Source: CBDCME01 sp965218865
GTDB lineage: Bacteria; Pseudomonadota; Alphaproteobacteria; JAAXGF01
NCBI GenBank assembly: GCA_965218865.1
Contig: CBDCME010000060.1
Span: 1 to 24,047, forward strand
Direction: 5' to 3'
Length of the DNA stretch: 24,047 nucleotides
The translations under genes and the position numbers were made by a program. Under the pieces are notes generated by a model. The model saw only the letters and a program-made list of their open reading frames with translations. It did no database searches and was not told where the DNA came from. How positions within the stretch are numbered: the stretch's first letter is position 1; every line of letters starts with the position of its first letter. Below are positions 14,869 to 22,567 of the stretch, piece after piece.

Positions 14869-16269
14869 ATGAGCTTTTCAACAAAAACGGCATTCAGTGG
14901 GCGGCAAGGCCGCGCCGCGGCCGACGAAGGCGCGGGCGGGCCGATCGTGCTCGACCCTGTCGCGGGGGAAACCCTGGTCCTGCCTCGCGGCATCGTCCTC
15001 TCGTCGGCGGAGTTCGTACGCCAGGGAAGCGATCTGCTGCTCAGGACGGTCGATGGCGAGACCATACTGGTCATAGGCTACTTCGCGCTTTCCAACCCGC
15101 CGTCGTTGATGACCGACGACGGGGGCGTGTACTCGCCGGAGCTCGCGGCCACGCTCGCCGGCCCCATGGCGCCGGGACAATACGCCGAGGCGTCCACCGC
15201 CCCGGCGGGAACGGTCATCGGCCGGGTCACGACCGTCGAAGGGATGGCGACCGCCACCCGCGCCGACGGCACCGTCGTCGTTCTTTCGGTCGATGCACCG
15301 GTTTTCCAGGGCGATCTCCTGGAAACGGAAGCCGGCGCCAGCGTCGGCCTCGTCTTCAACGACAATTCCACCTTCGCCGTCGATGAAAACGCGCGCTTGG
15401 TCCTCGATCACTTCGCCTACGATCAGGAAAGCGGCGAAGGGTCGTCGTTGTTCTCGATCGTGGAGGGCGTCGTCGCCTTCGTCAGCGGCGAGATCGCGGC
15501 CAACAATCCCGAGGAAATGGTTCTCCAGACGCCGATCTACATGTTGGGTGTGCGGGGCACCAATGGCGCGATCGCGGCGGGAACCGGAAACGATACGGTC
15601 ACTCTCCTCCCAGACGCCGACGGCACCCTCGGATCGATGGTCGTGACCAATGGCGCCGGCCAGTTCGTCCTCGACCAGCCCAATCAGACGTTGAGCATCA
15701 GCGGCGCCTCCTCCGTGCCGGAAGAGGTTCAGCTTTCCGCTGACGATCTAGCGTCGCTCTTCGGGTCCGTGCTTAAGAGCCTTCCGACACCCAGTTCCCG
15801 CGAGCGCGGCGACTCGGACGGGGACTCGGAGGCCGAGGCCGACGGCGAAGCCGAGGCGGAAGGCGAGGCAGCGGAGTCCGGAGAAGATGCCGCGGGCGAC
15901 TCCGAGGATTCCGAACAAACCGCCTCGTCCGAGGAGGCCGAGGAAGCTGCGGGCGAGGAAACGGACGACGCGTTGTCAAATGAAGCCGAAACCGAGGGCG
16001 AAGTAGCGGATTCGTCCCAGATACCCGACGACGTACCAACGTTTACCGATCAGGTGATCAGCGTCAGTGGACTGGGGTCACCGGTTTCCGAACCCGGACT
16101 GGCGACGGACGCGTTTGCGAACGTAACGGTGCCCTCCGAAATCAACTTCGACAGCGGTATCAATAGCAATAACGGCAGCGACGCCGCCGGCGACGTGGTG
16201 TCAGCTGGCGGAGATAACTGGGCCGTCAATGGTCACATTAGATCGAATTCTCCTGTCGTCAACGGATGA
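14869..16269 (+). CDS. FecR-domain protein with acidic C-terminal region
   Basis: This 466-residue protein has a FecR-type beta-sandwich domain at about residues 110-220. It reads GRVTTVEGMATATRADGTVVVLSVDAPVFQGD, then SVGLVFNDNSTFAVDENARLVLD, and ends with IYMLGVRGTNGAI. In this branch FecR domains occur in surface-related or signalling proteins rather than TonB iron sensors. Residues about 310-395 are a very acidic Glu/Asp/Ala/Ser stretch, which suggests a flexible spacer. The C-terminus is Asn/Gly/Ser-rich. No signal peptide is seen. I prefer the ATG at 14869; a TTG at 14854 is possible. It is divergent from the CHASE2 gene, and both are likely parts of one sensing module. The family often has much longer proteins, so this one may be shortened. 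Confidence 0.8.
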   Translation: MSFSTKTAFSGRQGRAAADEGAGGPIVLDPVAGETLVLPRGIVLSSAEFVRQGSDLLLRTVDGETILVIGYFALSNPPSLMTDDGGVYSPELAATLAGPMAPGQYAEASTAPAGTVIGRVTTVEGMATATRADGTVVVLSVDAPVFQGDLLETEAGASVGLVFNDNSTFAVDENARLVLDHFAYDQESGEGSSLFSIVEGVVAFVSGEIAANNPEEMVLQTPIYMLGVRGTNGAIAAGTGNDTVTLLPDADGTLGSMVVTNGAGQFVLDQPNQTLSISGASSVPEEVQLSADDLASLFGSVLKSLPTPSSRERGDSDGDSEAEADGEAEAEGEAAESGEDAAGDSEDSEQTASSEEAEEAAGEETDDALSNEAETEGEVADSSQIPDDVPTFTDQVISVSGLGSPVSEPGLATDAFANVTVPSEINFDSGINSNNGSDAAGDVVSAGGDNWAVNGHIRSNSPVVNG

Positions 16270-16691
16270 ATTGGCTCTCGTGAGCTACGCAAGAAGGACC
16301 GCAGTGTCTGGCGATACAGGTTAGCGGCGGCACAAAAAATCCCCGCCGAAGCGGGGCTAGGTTAGGAAATAATGTACTAACGTCACCGATCCATAAGAGG
16401 GAATGGGAGGATCGGCTCCCAGACGTAAAGCGCGGGATCACGGTATGGCCGTTGATTCACGGTAACAATCGCCACGGCTAATGGCGAAGTGGCCAAATTT
16501 CGAAAAAGCTTGCTTTCTTTCTGTGCTCCCAATACATCAACGGCGTGAATACTTGCGCCGATCGGCGGATTTTGGCGGAACGCACACCATCTTCTCCCTG
16601 AAATTTCCCCAATCGCTTGAGCATCTATCAGACCACCGGAACGTTATGGACCGAGGAAAACAATCCACTATGGGAATATCAAAACTATGAC
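16270..16691 (+). other. 422-bp gap holding the displaced leader of the cold-shock gene
   Basis: No gene is supported here. Its right end is the original upstream region of the cold-shock gene at 18157: the last eight bases, ACTATGAC (16684-16691), contain the duplicated start codon, and GGGA at 16672-16675 could be its native Shine-Dalgarno sequence. A GC hairpin lies at 16341-16356. The rest is probably the original promoter and untranslated leader. Confidence 0.55.
16334..16356 (-). terminator. Terminator-like hairpin after the FecR gene
   Basis: CCCCGC CGAA GCGGGG (16341-16356) is a perfect 6-bp stem. Read on the minus strand it is followed by ATTTTTT, the classic intrinsic terminator form. 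On the plus strand the T run is missing. Very similar hairpins occur at 18401-18424, 19517-19536 and 21773-21796. Confidence 0.6.
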
Positions 16692-18153
16692 GGCGATGTC
16701 CCATGCTCTGTTGAAAAAGGCGAGGCAGGCATGGTTGGGCTTCGAGGCCAGGCGGCCTCTTTGATGGTTTCAATGGCGCTTTTCGCTTTTGCCTTTTTCA
16801 CGTGATCCTCGAGGGCAGCTCTGAGGATGGGGAGTTGCCGGTAGGCCTTGAGGCGACGGAGGTCTTTTGGGCTTCCAGGAGGCCGGCGGCGGTCCATCGC
16901 AAGGCCATCTCGGCGTTGCGCCAGCGCTTGACATTGTGCTGCACCATCCTGACCGTTCCCAAGGCATTCTCGATGGCGTTGGTGCAGGCCAAGGAGCGCC
17001 TGAGCTTGGGCGGCAGGCCCAAGCGGATCACGGTGAGGATCTCATCCAGGCCCTCCAGGATGGAAGCCGAAACGCCGGGGGCCTCGGTCTCCAGGCGGCG
17101 CGCCAGGTTCTTCATGAGGCGTTCGGCTTTCTCGGCATCGTCTTGGTCCCAGGCTTGCCTGAGCGCCTTCTTGACGCCGGCATGAAGGCTTTCGTCGAGG
17201 CGCTCGATGATGTTGCGGCCCTTGTGGACCTGGCAGCGCTGGAGGGCGGCCACCGGCCCGAAGGTCCGCTTGATCGCCTTGGAGAGCGCCTTGGCGCCGT
17301 CGACGATGAAGAGCCGGGGCACTTCCGGGTCGAGGCCGCGGGCGGTCAGGTTGTCGAGCAGCGCCTGCACCGTGGCGGCATTCTCCGTGGCACCTTCGGC
17401 CAGGCCTAGAACATGCTTCTCGCCCGCGCCGTCGATGCCAATAGCTGCCAGCAACACGTGATCGCCGACGTGCAGCCCGTCGATCTGGATGACCAGGAGA
17501 TCGAGATCCGAAAGGTCGCTGGCCAGGAAGGCCTTCAGCTTCTTGCGCGTCATGGCCACGAAGCGCCGCGAGACCGCGGACTTCGAGGTCGCATCGCCCG
17601 CGCGTGCCGGCAAGTCGCCGCTGGCCTCGCCGGGCAGGCGCACGGCGCGCGCGTACTTGCGGGTCGAAACCGTAAGCAGCATGATGTTCATCGCCCAGGA
17701 CTGCAAAAGCGCCGGGTCCGAGAGCAACTCCCAGCTCGGCAAGCTCATCTCCTTGCCCGCAAGATCGCGCACCCGCGGGCGCGTCAGCTTCACCTTGCCC
17801 CCGTGATAGGCAATCTCGCTCTGGGTTGTCCCCCAGCGATGGCCCTGCCGCTCGGCCGTGCGGGCGTGGCGCGCTCCGCAGAGCACCTCGCTATCCTCGT
17901 CCAGCATCTCGCCCAGGGTCTCCACCCCGGCCAACAGGCAAAAGCGATCCACGCTCATGCGCAGATCATCAAAAGCCTCCGGCAAGGCCGGCGGCAACAG
18001 CGGAAGCGGGATCTCCAACAGTTTCGAAAGGCGGCTGTTCCGTGTAGTCTTGGTCATGGCGTCGTTCTCCTTGATGGATTCAACACCCAGAGCCTAACGG
18101 TTCCAGGCGAATGACGCCTACCTCACTTTTTCAACATCAGCCGGGACATTGCC
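16692..18153 (-). mobile_element. IS256-family insertion sequence
   Basis: The element is flanked by the exact 8-bp repeat ACTATGAC (16684-16691 and 18154-18161). Its ends are inverted repeats starting GGC(G/A)ATGTCCC, with a further shared TGTTGAAAAAG (16709-16719 and 18126-18136). Size is 1462 bp. It encodes one transposase on the minus strand, which is frameshifted near its C-terminus. The perfect target repeat indicates a recent insertion. Confidence 0.9.
16798..18057 (-). CDS. IS256-family transposase, frameshifted near C-terminus
   Basis: This 419-residue DDE transposase has catalytic residues D193 (VIQIDGLHVGD), D253 (LFIVDGAKALSK) and E363 (TNAIENALGTVR), plus the family motif RCQVHKGRNI (274-283). 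All lie before the frameshift. At LLEAQK (about residue 394) the frame is lost: the family continuation DLRRLKAYRQLPILRAALEDH is found one frame over, from about 16866 down to 16685. A single missing A in CAAAAG would explain this. The altered tail replaces a conserved helical end, so activity is uncertain. The start ATG at 18057 lies about 97 bp inside the right end of the element. Confidence 0.88.
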   Translation of the reverse strand: MTKTTRNSRLSKLLEIPLPLLPPALPEAFDDLRMSVDRFCLLAGVETLGEMLDEDSEVLCGARHARTAERQGHRWGTTQSEIAYHGGKVKLTRPRVRDLAGKEMSLPSWELLSDPALLQSWAMNIMLLTVSTRKYARAVRLPGEASGDLPARAGDATSKSAVSRRFVAMTRKKLKAFLASDLSDLDLLVIQIDGLHVGDHVLLAAIGIDGAGEKHVLGLAEGATENAATVQALLDNLTARGLDPEVPRLFIVDGAKALSKAIKRTFGPVAALQRCQVHKGRNIIERLDESLHAGVKKALRQAWDQDDAEKAERLMKNLARRLETEAPGVSASILEGLDEILTVIRLGLPPKLRRSLACTNAIENALGTVRMVQHNVKRWRNAEMALRWTAAGLLEAQKTSVASRPTGNSPSSELPSRIT

Positions 18154-18156
18154 ACT

Positions 18157-18360
18157 ATGACCATCGGTACCGTAAAGTTCTTCAACACGAACAAGGGTTT
18201 CGGTTTCATCACTCCCGAGGATGGATCGAAAGACGTCTTCGTGCACATTTCCGCCGTCGAGGCCTCCGGCATGGGCTACCTCGCGGAAGGCCAGAAGGTC
18301 GAGTTCGAAGTCCAGTCCGACACCCGCGGCCCCAAAGCCGTCAACCTGAGCAAGGCTTGA
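18157..18360 (+). CDS. CspA-type cold-shock protein
   Basis: This 67-residue single cold-shock domain protein binds single-stranded nucleic acid and acts as an RNA chaperone in the cytoplasm. RNP1 (KGFGFI, residues 13-18) and RNP2 (VFVHI, 27-31) are intact, and the opening TIGTVKFFNTNKGFGFITPEDG is canonical. The coding frame is complete. The start codon lies within the 8-bp target duplication of the IS256 element, so everything upstream of ACT ATG is now transposon sequence. A GGGA in the IS terminal repeat (18143-18146), 10 bases before the ATG, could serve as a weak Shine-Dalgarno sequence. Without its native promoter and leader the gene is probably silent or driven from the IS. Confidence 0.93.
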   Translation: MTIGTVKFFNTNKGFGFITPEDGSKDVFVHISAVEASGMGYLAEGQKVEFEVQSDTRGPKAVNLSKA

Positions 18361-18721
18361 TCTTTTCGAGCGGCCTGCTCGGCTCTGCATGCGCTGAACA
18401 AAAAAATACTCGCCGGAGCGGGGCTAAGTTCAAAAGATTCGCTCGGCTGCCACGGGAGTGTGAGGACATAATCTCACCGCCTGCAGCGCCGCCAGCATAG
18501 GCCACGGCGGGGTCGGTGCCAATCATGAGCGGCAAAAATATCCGCTCCGAGGCTGGCTTGTAGCCGCCCTTGGGCAGCGAATTCTGCTTCAACTCAAGCC
18601 AAATGGTGGTCGGGTGCCGGCTCATCAGGCGAACAATTTCCGGACCAGATTTACGGGCTTCATGATGCCAGTAAATCTCAACCAGATTGTCAAACACGAA
18701 CTGATCATATTGCGTTCCCAT
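18341..18721 (-). CDS. Possible small hypothetical protein
   Basis: The ATG at 18721 has a good Shine-Dalgarno sequence (GGAG, five bases upstream), and the first 70 residues look protein-like: MGTQYDQFVFDNLVEIYWHH, then LMSRHPTTIWLELKQNSLPK. I do not recognise a family. The frame runs through a terminator-like hairpin (18401-18424) and overlaps the end of the cold-shock gene, so its last 30-40 residues are doubtful. The true gene may have ended earlier and lost its stop. No membrane segment is clear. Confidence 0.4.
   Translation of the reverse strand: MGTQYDQFVFDNLVEIYWHHEARKSGPEIVRLMSRHPTTIWLELKQNSLPKGGYKPASERIFLPLMIGTDPAVAYAGGAAGGEIMSSHSRGSRANLLNLAPLRRVFFCSAHAEPSRPLEKIKPCSG
18401..18424 (-). 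terminator. Terminator-like hairpin after the cold-shock gene
   Basis: CTCGC CGGA GCGGG, preceded on the plus strand by a run of A, reads on the minus strand as a hairpin followed by TATTTTTTT. It is the same type as the hairpin at 16334-16356, with one weaker pair. Confidence 0.5.
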
Positions 18722-18986
18722 AGCAACTCCGGATCATACCGACGTTGCACTTGGTTTGTGAATTTAGGAGCTGGTCCCTCCGCGATGGAAATATGATTGC
18801 TGCACGATCCGGTATGATTGCTTCGAGCGAATTAAATGACATCCGCGTTCCTCATTACAAATTCTTAGCCACTTTCAAAAAAACCGAGTACGATATGGTT
18901 TCGTGCGTAAAAGCCATGTCTCGAAAGAATTCACGGGCCAGACGTTGTGTACGACGACGGAAAATTGGGAACAAAATGAGGGTGCG

Positions 18987-19448
18987 ATGCGAGTGATGAT
19001 ACTTGCTATGTTTCATTTGTCCCTCGCCTCTGCCGTTTCCATGAGCGCGGAAATCCCAGAATCGCCATCCAAACACGACCTTTACCGAGCAGACGCCCGT
19101 GTGTTGTTGGCGGAGCAAGGTGATTCCGACGCCCAACCCGATCCGCGAGCAAATGATGATTCGAGCGAGTCACAGGAGGTCGCGGAATGGTCCCGCAAGG
19201 CCGCGGGCGGTGAATTCTACGCCCAATTCACTCTTGGACGCATGTACCAAAAAGGTGAGGGTATAGGCCAGGATAACGCCAAGGCGCACTTCTGGTTCAG
19301 CCTTTCGGCCGCACAAGGTCTCAGATTGGCTCGGAAGCACCGTGACCTCCTGGCGAAACAAATGAGCCCGGACGAAATTGCCGAAGCGGAGCGCTTGTTG
19401 CGCGAATGGAAACTTAATTCTGATGACAAGTTGAATGTAGGTGAATAG
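18987..19448 (+). CDS. Sel1-repeat protein with signal peptide
   Basis: This 153-residue protein starts at an ATG preceded by GAGGG; an upstream start at 18903 would hide the signal peptide. MRVMILAMFHLSLASAVSMSA is a likely secretion signal. One good Sel1 repeat is visible: AEWSRKAAGGEFYAQFTLGRMYQKGEGIGQDNAKAHFWFSLSAAQG. It is followed by the common tail ARKHRDLLAKQMSPDEIAEAERLLREW. An earlier repeat seems eroded: LLAEQGDSDAQ continues as PDPRANDDSSE instead of the expected repeat. Sel1 proteins are usually scaffolds for protein contacts in the periplasm. It is likely exported; the partner is unknown. Confidence 0.8.
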   Translation: MRVMILAMFHLSLASAVSMSAEIPESPSKHDLYRADARVLLAEQGDSDAQPDPRANDDSSESQEVAEWSRKAAGGEFYAQFTLGRMYQKGEGIGQDNAKAHFWFSLSAAQGLRLARKHRDLLAKQMSPDEIAEAERLLREWKLNSDDKLNVGE

Positions 19449-19516
19449 AGCCGATAACCATGTCCGCACCATGTTCGCAAACGACACGTTGCCGGAATCC
19501 ATCGATGCAGAACCCC

Positions 19517-19536
19517 AAAATCCCCGCCTGAGCGAG
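19517..19536 (-). other. Imperfect GC hairpin after the Sel1 gene
   Basis: CCCCGC CTGA GCGAGG (19522-19537) with a preceding AAAAT on the plus strand is a degenerate relative of the hairpins at 16341 and 18409. It has one mismatch in the stem. Confidence 0.35.
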
Positions 19537-19610
19537 GCCTGATGTTGCTAATCTCAGTTGGGAAACGTTGCTGGAGGAAAATCCGTCGAATAACCATGCT
19601 TCAGGCCCAC

Positions 19611-19955
19611 TCATTCACAACGGGGAAAGCCTCCATGCTCGTTGATGTCGTTCACCCACTCGTCAAGGAAGCGGCGCTTGGTCTGGTTCTGCTCGCTGTC
19701 GCGACCTTTGGTCTCCAGGACCAGATAGTCGCCGGATTTCAGACGGATGATGAAGTCCGGGCGGTATTTCCGAACGACACCGCGATAGATATACAGCACC
19801 TCGAAGCCGAGGTGATCGTTCTTTACCCAGGCTTCGACCTCCAGGTTGCGGTCAAGTTCGAAGGCTTCCGACGCCTCCCAGGTGCTGTCATAGACGCAGA
19901 AATTGATATGGCTGTGCGTGGTGTAATCACAGGGCTTGCCGGTGTAGCAGGTCCC
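19611..19955 (-). pseudogene. Remnant of a restriction/helicase protein C-terminus
   Basis: The frame can be followed without stops from about 19955 and reads GKPCDYTTHSHINFCVYDST, then EASEAFELDRNLEVEAWVKN, LGFEVLYIYRGVVRKYRPDF, IIRLKSGDYLVLETKGRDSE, and ends WVNDINEHGGFPRCE. RPDF...LVLETKG is the nuclease-like motif near the end of large type III-like restriction or DEAD-box proteins. The upstream part, normally hundreds of residues, is missing, and the extreme C-terminus also departs from the family. No start codon or Shine-Dalgarno sequence is present. It is a leftover of a defence-type gene. Confidence 0.65.
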
Positions 19956-19969
19956 TGGCCCCCGGCCTT

Positions 19970-20167
19970 GAGGGCGACGAGCACGTGAATATTGCCTAAT
20001 GTGACCCTACCCAGGTTGGCTCAGGCCCGGAGGCCGGTGTCCATATCGCGACGGCACGGTGTCGAGCAAAACCGTTGCGGCTTTCCTCCCGTGGCGCGAG
20101 GGACGATGGGCGTTCCGCACCAGGCGCATTGATACCACGGCGGCAAACCCCCAAAAATCAAGGTTTT
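19970..20167 (-). pseudogene. Remnant of a small zinc-finger protein
   Basis: Reading from the IS5 edge gives KTLIFGGLPPWYQCAWCGTP, then IVPRATGGKPQRFCSTPCRR and DMDTGLRA. The CxxC (CAWC) and CSTPC pairs plus GGKPQRFC define a small treble-clef-like zinc-finger family common in alphaproteobacteria. After LRA comes TGA where the family has TGG (Trp), and the frame then continues ANLGRVTLGNIHVLVALKA, so a nonsense mutation is likely. The N-terminus is lost at the IS5 element. Downstream it runs into the restriction-like remnant. Confidence 0.6.
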
Positions 20168-21743
20168 GTAGTCGTCCGTGAAGAACCCTGATTTCAAGCT
20201 GAAGCGGCGATTGGGTTTGCGGTGGGGTGCGAGATGTCGCTGAGGAGCGCGGCCAGGATTTGGACAAACAAACGCCTCAGCCATTTGAGGACAAGGCGGT
20301 AGTTGTAGCCGGCGCCGGCGAGGATGGCGTTGATCTTGTCGCCGTCGCGGCCTTTGAGGAAGTTGCGCCCCAGCCTGCCATCGCTCTTGAGATGTCCGAT
20401 CACGGCCTCGACGGCGGAGCGCCGCCTGAGCTCCTTCTTGATCGTCGGCGTGATGCCGTGTTTCTGGCCTGATCTAAAGACGCGGTGTTTGTTGGGGTAA
20501 TCGTGGCCCTGGTATCCCTTGTCGACATAGATGCGCTCGGCCGATATCCCCGTCCAGCGTTCCATCTCTTCGATCACCTGCCTCAAGGTGTGGCCATCAT
20601 AGGGATTGCCGTGGAAGGCCTTGACGTGGGCGACGAACTGGCCGCCGGGGGGGCGGGAATTGGTCGCCGCCACGGAGACCTTGCAGCCGAACTCGTACGG
20701 CTTGTGCGCCTTCCCTTTGCCGATGCATTCGACCTCGGGCGCGTGGAGCGAATAGACCTTGGGCAAGGGGTCGCGCCGCTTCTGGGTCGACACCCGCTCG
20801 GCCAGCCACAAGGGGCGGCGGAAGGTATCCCGTAGGCTCTCCTCCTGGGCCGTCTTGCGGCGGATGTCGCGGACGGTGCGCCCGAGATAGGTCTTGAGCT
20901 TGCGCAGGGCCTTGTTGGCCCGCTTGTGCTGTTTGGCATGGCGGTAGCGGCCTTGCATGATCAACGCCCTCTTGCCCAGGCGGGTATAGGACTGACGCAG
21001 GGCAATGCCGTGCTCCCGTGCCAGTCGCACCAGCCGCTCGCGGGCTCGTTGCATCAGTTTGGCGGCGGTCGGAAAGGCAATCGCCTTCTCTTGTACGGTG
21101 GTGTCCACCGTCACCCGCTCGAGGTCCTTCTCCCGCAGCGCCCCCACCCGGTGGGCCACGGCCAGGCTCTCCTGGAATACCTTCTCCAAACCTTCCGGCC
21201 CGATCCGGTCCCGCCACCGGGTCATCGACGAGCGCTCCATGGGCAGCTCATGCTGAAAGTACTCTTCGCCGCAGAAGCACTGGAAGTATGGGTCGTAGAC
21301 CCAGCGCTCGCAGACCTCCTCATCCGAGAGATCGAACATATGCTTGAGGATGTGCAGCCCAACCATCAACCGCGTCGGGACCCCCGGCCGACCCTCCTCC
21401 GAATACAAGGCTTCATAGGTCTCGTCGAAGAAAGTCCACGCGATCCGGCCCCCCAACACCACCAACTCGTGGCGCAGGTTGATGATGTTTTCGAACCGCG
21501 AGCGGAACAGGTCCTCTATTCCCGATGACACCTTGCGCGATGGCTTCATCACAGTTCTCCAATCCCAATCGACGGGAGCAGAGAATCACGTTCCGCAACG
21601 GAAGGGAATCCCCAAAATCAATTATTTCAAATCGCAAGCTTTTCAGGCCCAAAACCCGTTTTCTTGCAAATCCGATTACTTCGCCAAACCGAAAGAGCTA
21701 CCAACATCAGCCGCTTACACGTTCTTCACGGGTGACGACGTAG
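20168..21743 (-). mobile_element. Complete IS5-type insertion sequence
   Basis: The ends are inverted repeats: TCGTCCGTGAAGAAC at the left (from 20172), facing GTTCTTCACGGGTGACGAC at the right (21721-21739), with a 2-3 bp bulge. GTAG is present at both outer edges (20168-20171 and 21740-21743), compatible with a 4-bp target duplication, although the partial copy at 13023 also starts with GTAG. One transposase is encoded. It has disrupted the zinc-finger gene on its left. Confidence 0.82.
20194..21552 (-). CDS. IS5-type transposase (DUF772 plus DDE)
   Basis: This 452-residue transposase has the N-terminal DUF772-type domain (RPGVPTRLMVGLHILKHMFDLSDEEVCERWVYDPYFQCFCGE, about 55-96, then HELPMERSSMTRWRDRIG). 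Catalytic residues are D150 in RVTVDTTVQEKA, D344 in IYVDKGYQGHDY and E382 in RRSAVEAVIGHLKSDGRLGRN. The middle insertion rich in Arg and Lys is normal for this long subgroup. The frame is intact, so the element could be active. IS5 against IS1182 placement is by eye; the DDE spacing and HELP...SS motif favour the long IS5-type group. Confidence 0.88.
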   Translation of the reverse strand: MMKPSRKVSSGIEDLFRSRFENIINLRHELVVLGGRIAWTFFDETYEALYSEEGRPGVPTRLMVGLHILKHMFDLSDEEVCERWVYDPYFQCFCGEEYFQHELPMERSSMTRWRDRIGPEGLEKVFQESLAVAHRVGALREKDLERVTVDTTVQEKAIAFPTAAKLMQRARERLVRLAREHGIALRQSYTRLGKRALIMQGRYRHAKQHKRANKALRKLKTYLGRTVRDIRRKTAQEESLRDTFRRPLWLAERVSTQKRRDPLPKVYSLHAPEVECIGKGKAHKPYEFGCKVSVAATNSRPPGGQFVAHVKAFHGNPYDGHTLRQVIEEMERWTGISAERIYVDKGYQGHDYPNKHRVFRSGQKHGITPTIKKELRRRSAVEAVIGHLKSDGRLGRNFLKGRDGDKINAILAGAGYNYRLVLKWLRRLFVQILAALLSDISHPTANPIAASA

Positions 21744-21772
21744 GCACCCCATGATGTGGCCCGGATCTCATC

Positions 21773-21796
21773 CGCCCCGCTTCGGCGGGGATTGTT
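21773..21796 (+). terminator. Terminator-like hairpin
   Basis: CCCCGC TTCG GCGGGG (21775-21790) is followed by ATTGTTT on the plus strand. It is the same stem as the other hairpins but in the opposite orientation. Any plus-strand gene it served has been lost or displaced by the IS5-type element. Confidence 0.5.
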
Positions 21797-21830
21797 TGGG
21801 TTCGTGAATTGGCTCCGCCGCTCGAAAACC

Positions 21831-22190
21831 TCACTCACATGGGAAGGCTTCCTCGAAGGCTCCTATCACTAGAATTACCGCCTTATTGTGTGTCTCCTCA
21901 GGGTGCTTTTTCAGGTACTTCACGACGACACGTTTTATCTGTGCCGCCGATATTGACGTAATGTCTGGAAAGCACACATCGGGACGCCAGACCCTTTTCG
22001 ATTCGGCCATCTGGGCCATCTCGTGAACCATGTCGGCGATTCCAATGACGTATCCATAACACATAATTTCATTGAAATCTGATTCACTCAGACACTCGTC
22101 AACGAGTAAATTCCCTTTTTTCCAGACGGCCTCTGCCGGCGATACCTGTATCGCAACAGTTAACGCCACCAACAGCATCAACTTTTTCAT
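21831..22190 (-). CDS. Rap1a/Tai-like periplasmic protein
   Basis: Taking the ATG at 22190 gives 119 residues with a clear signal peptide, MKKLMLLVALTVAIQVSPAEA. The start at 22226 would bury it behind charged residues. The mature part matches the Rap1a/Tai immunity-like pattern: GNLLVDECLSESD, MCYGYVIGIADMVHEMA, VCFPDITSISAAQIKRVVVKYLKKHPEETHNKAVILVIGAFEEAFPC. The four cysteines could form two disulphides. Founding members protect against type VI secretion effectors, but many relatives have no effector neighbour, and none is seen here, so the immunity role is not supported by context. It is last in a run of minus-strand small genes. Confidence 0.8.
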   Translation of the reverse strand: MKKLMLLVALTVAIQVSPAEAVWKKGNLLVDECLSESDFNEIMCYGYVIGIADMVHEMAQMAESKRVWRPDVCFPDITSISAAQIKRVVVKYLKKHPEETHNKAVILVIGAFEEAFPCE

Positions 22191-22265
22191 GTCTTCCCGC
22201 TTCCGCTTCCGTATGAACGCCATCAATTGCTCCCTTCTCGTGTTCCTCGACGCTTCGGGCGGCTG

Positions 22266-22553
22266 CTAATGCTTCGTGCGGTACTTGTTCGCTAATTGCC
22301 GCAGCGGTCGGATTATTGCGAGTCTGTAAAGAGAGTCAATTTCGGTTCTGCCCGCTGTAATTACATTCCGAACGTCGGAATCACTGAATATATCAATTAG
22401 CGACTCAGCCCGTTCCGATATCCCGTCCGTTGGGTTATTGCCTCCGCTAGTAAGACCCATGTTCGAGGCCAACCAATGGTCGAACTCTTGCACGTTGGCA
22501 AAGTCTGGCACCTCTTTGCTCAGCAGCCGTATCTGCTTCCGCTTCTTGGTCAT
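22266..22553 (-). CDS. Small hypothetical protein
   Basis: This 95-residue protein starts MTKKRKQIRLLSKEVPDFAN and ends PLRQLANKYRTKH. It is polar and probably cytoplasmic, with no membrane segment. I do not recognise a family. Its ATG lies 14 bases after the stop of the upstream gene at 22568, so the two are probably co-transcribed. Composition and codon use look like real coding sequence. Confidence 0.6.
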   Translation of the reverse strand: MTKKRKQIRLLSKEVPDFANVQEFDHWLASNMGLTSGGNNPTDGISERAESLIDIFSDSDVRNVITAGRTEIDSLYRLAIIRPLRQLANKYRTKH

Positions 22554-22567
22554 CTACCCGTGAGCTT

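Noticed and set aside
16259..16441. 60-codon minus-strand frame through the GC hairpin
   Set aside because: The protein-like LAPLRRGFF segment is just the translated hairpin and T run; the same residues appear wherever this hairpin is translated.
16334..19537. Hairpins considered as integron attC sites with small cassette genes
   Set aside because: They lack the attC core sites and typical length, no integrase is present, and the genes between them are not cassette-like.
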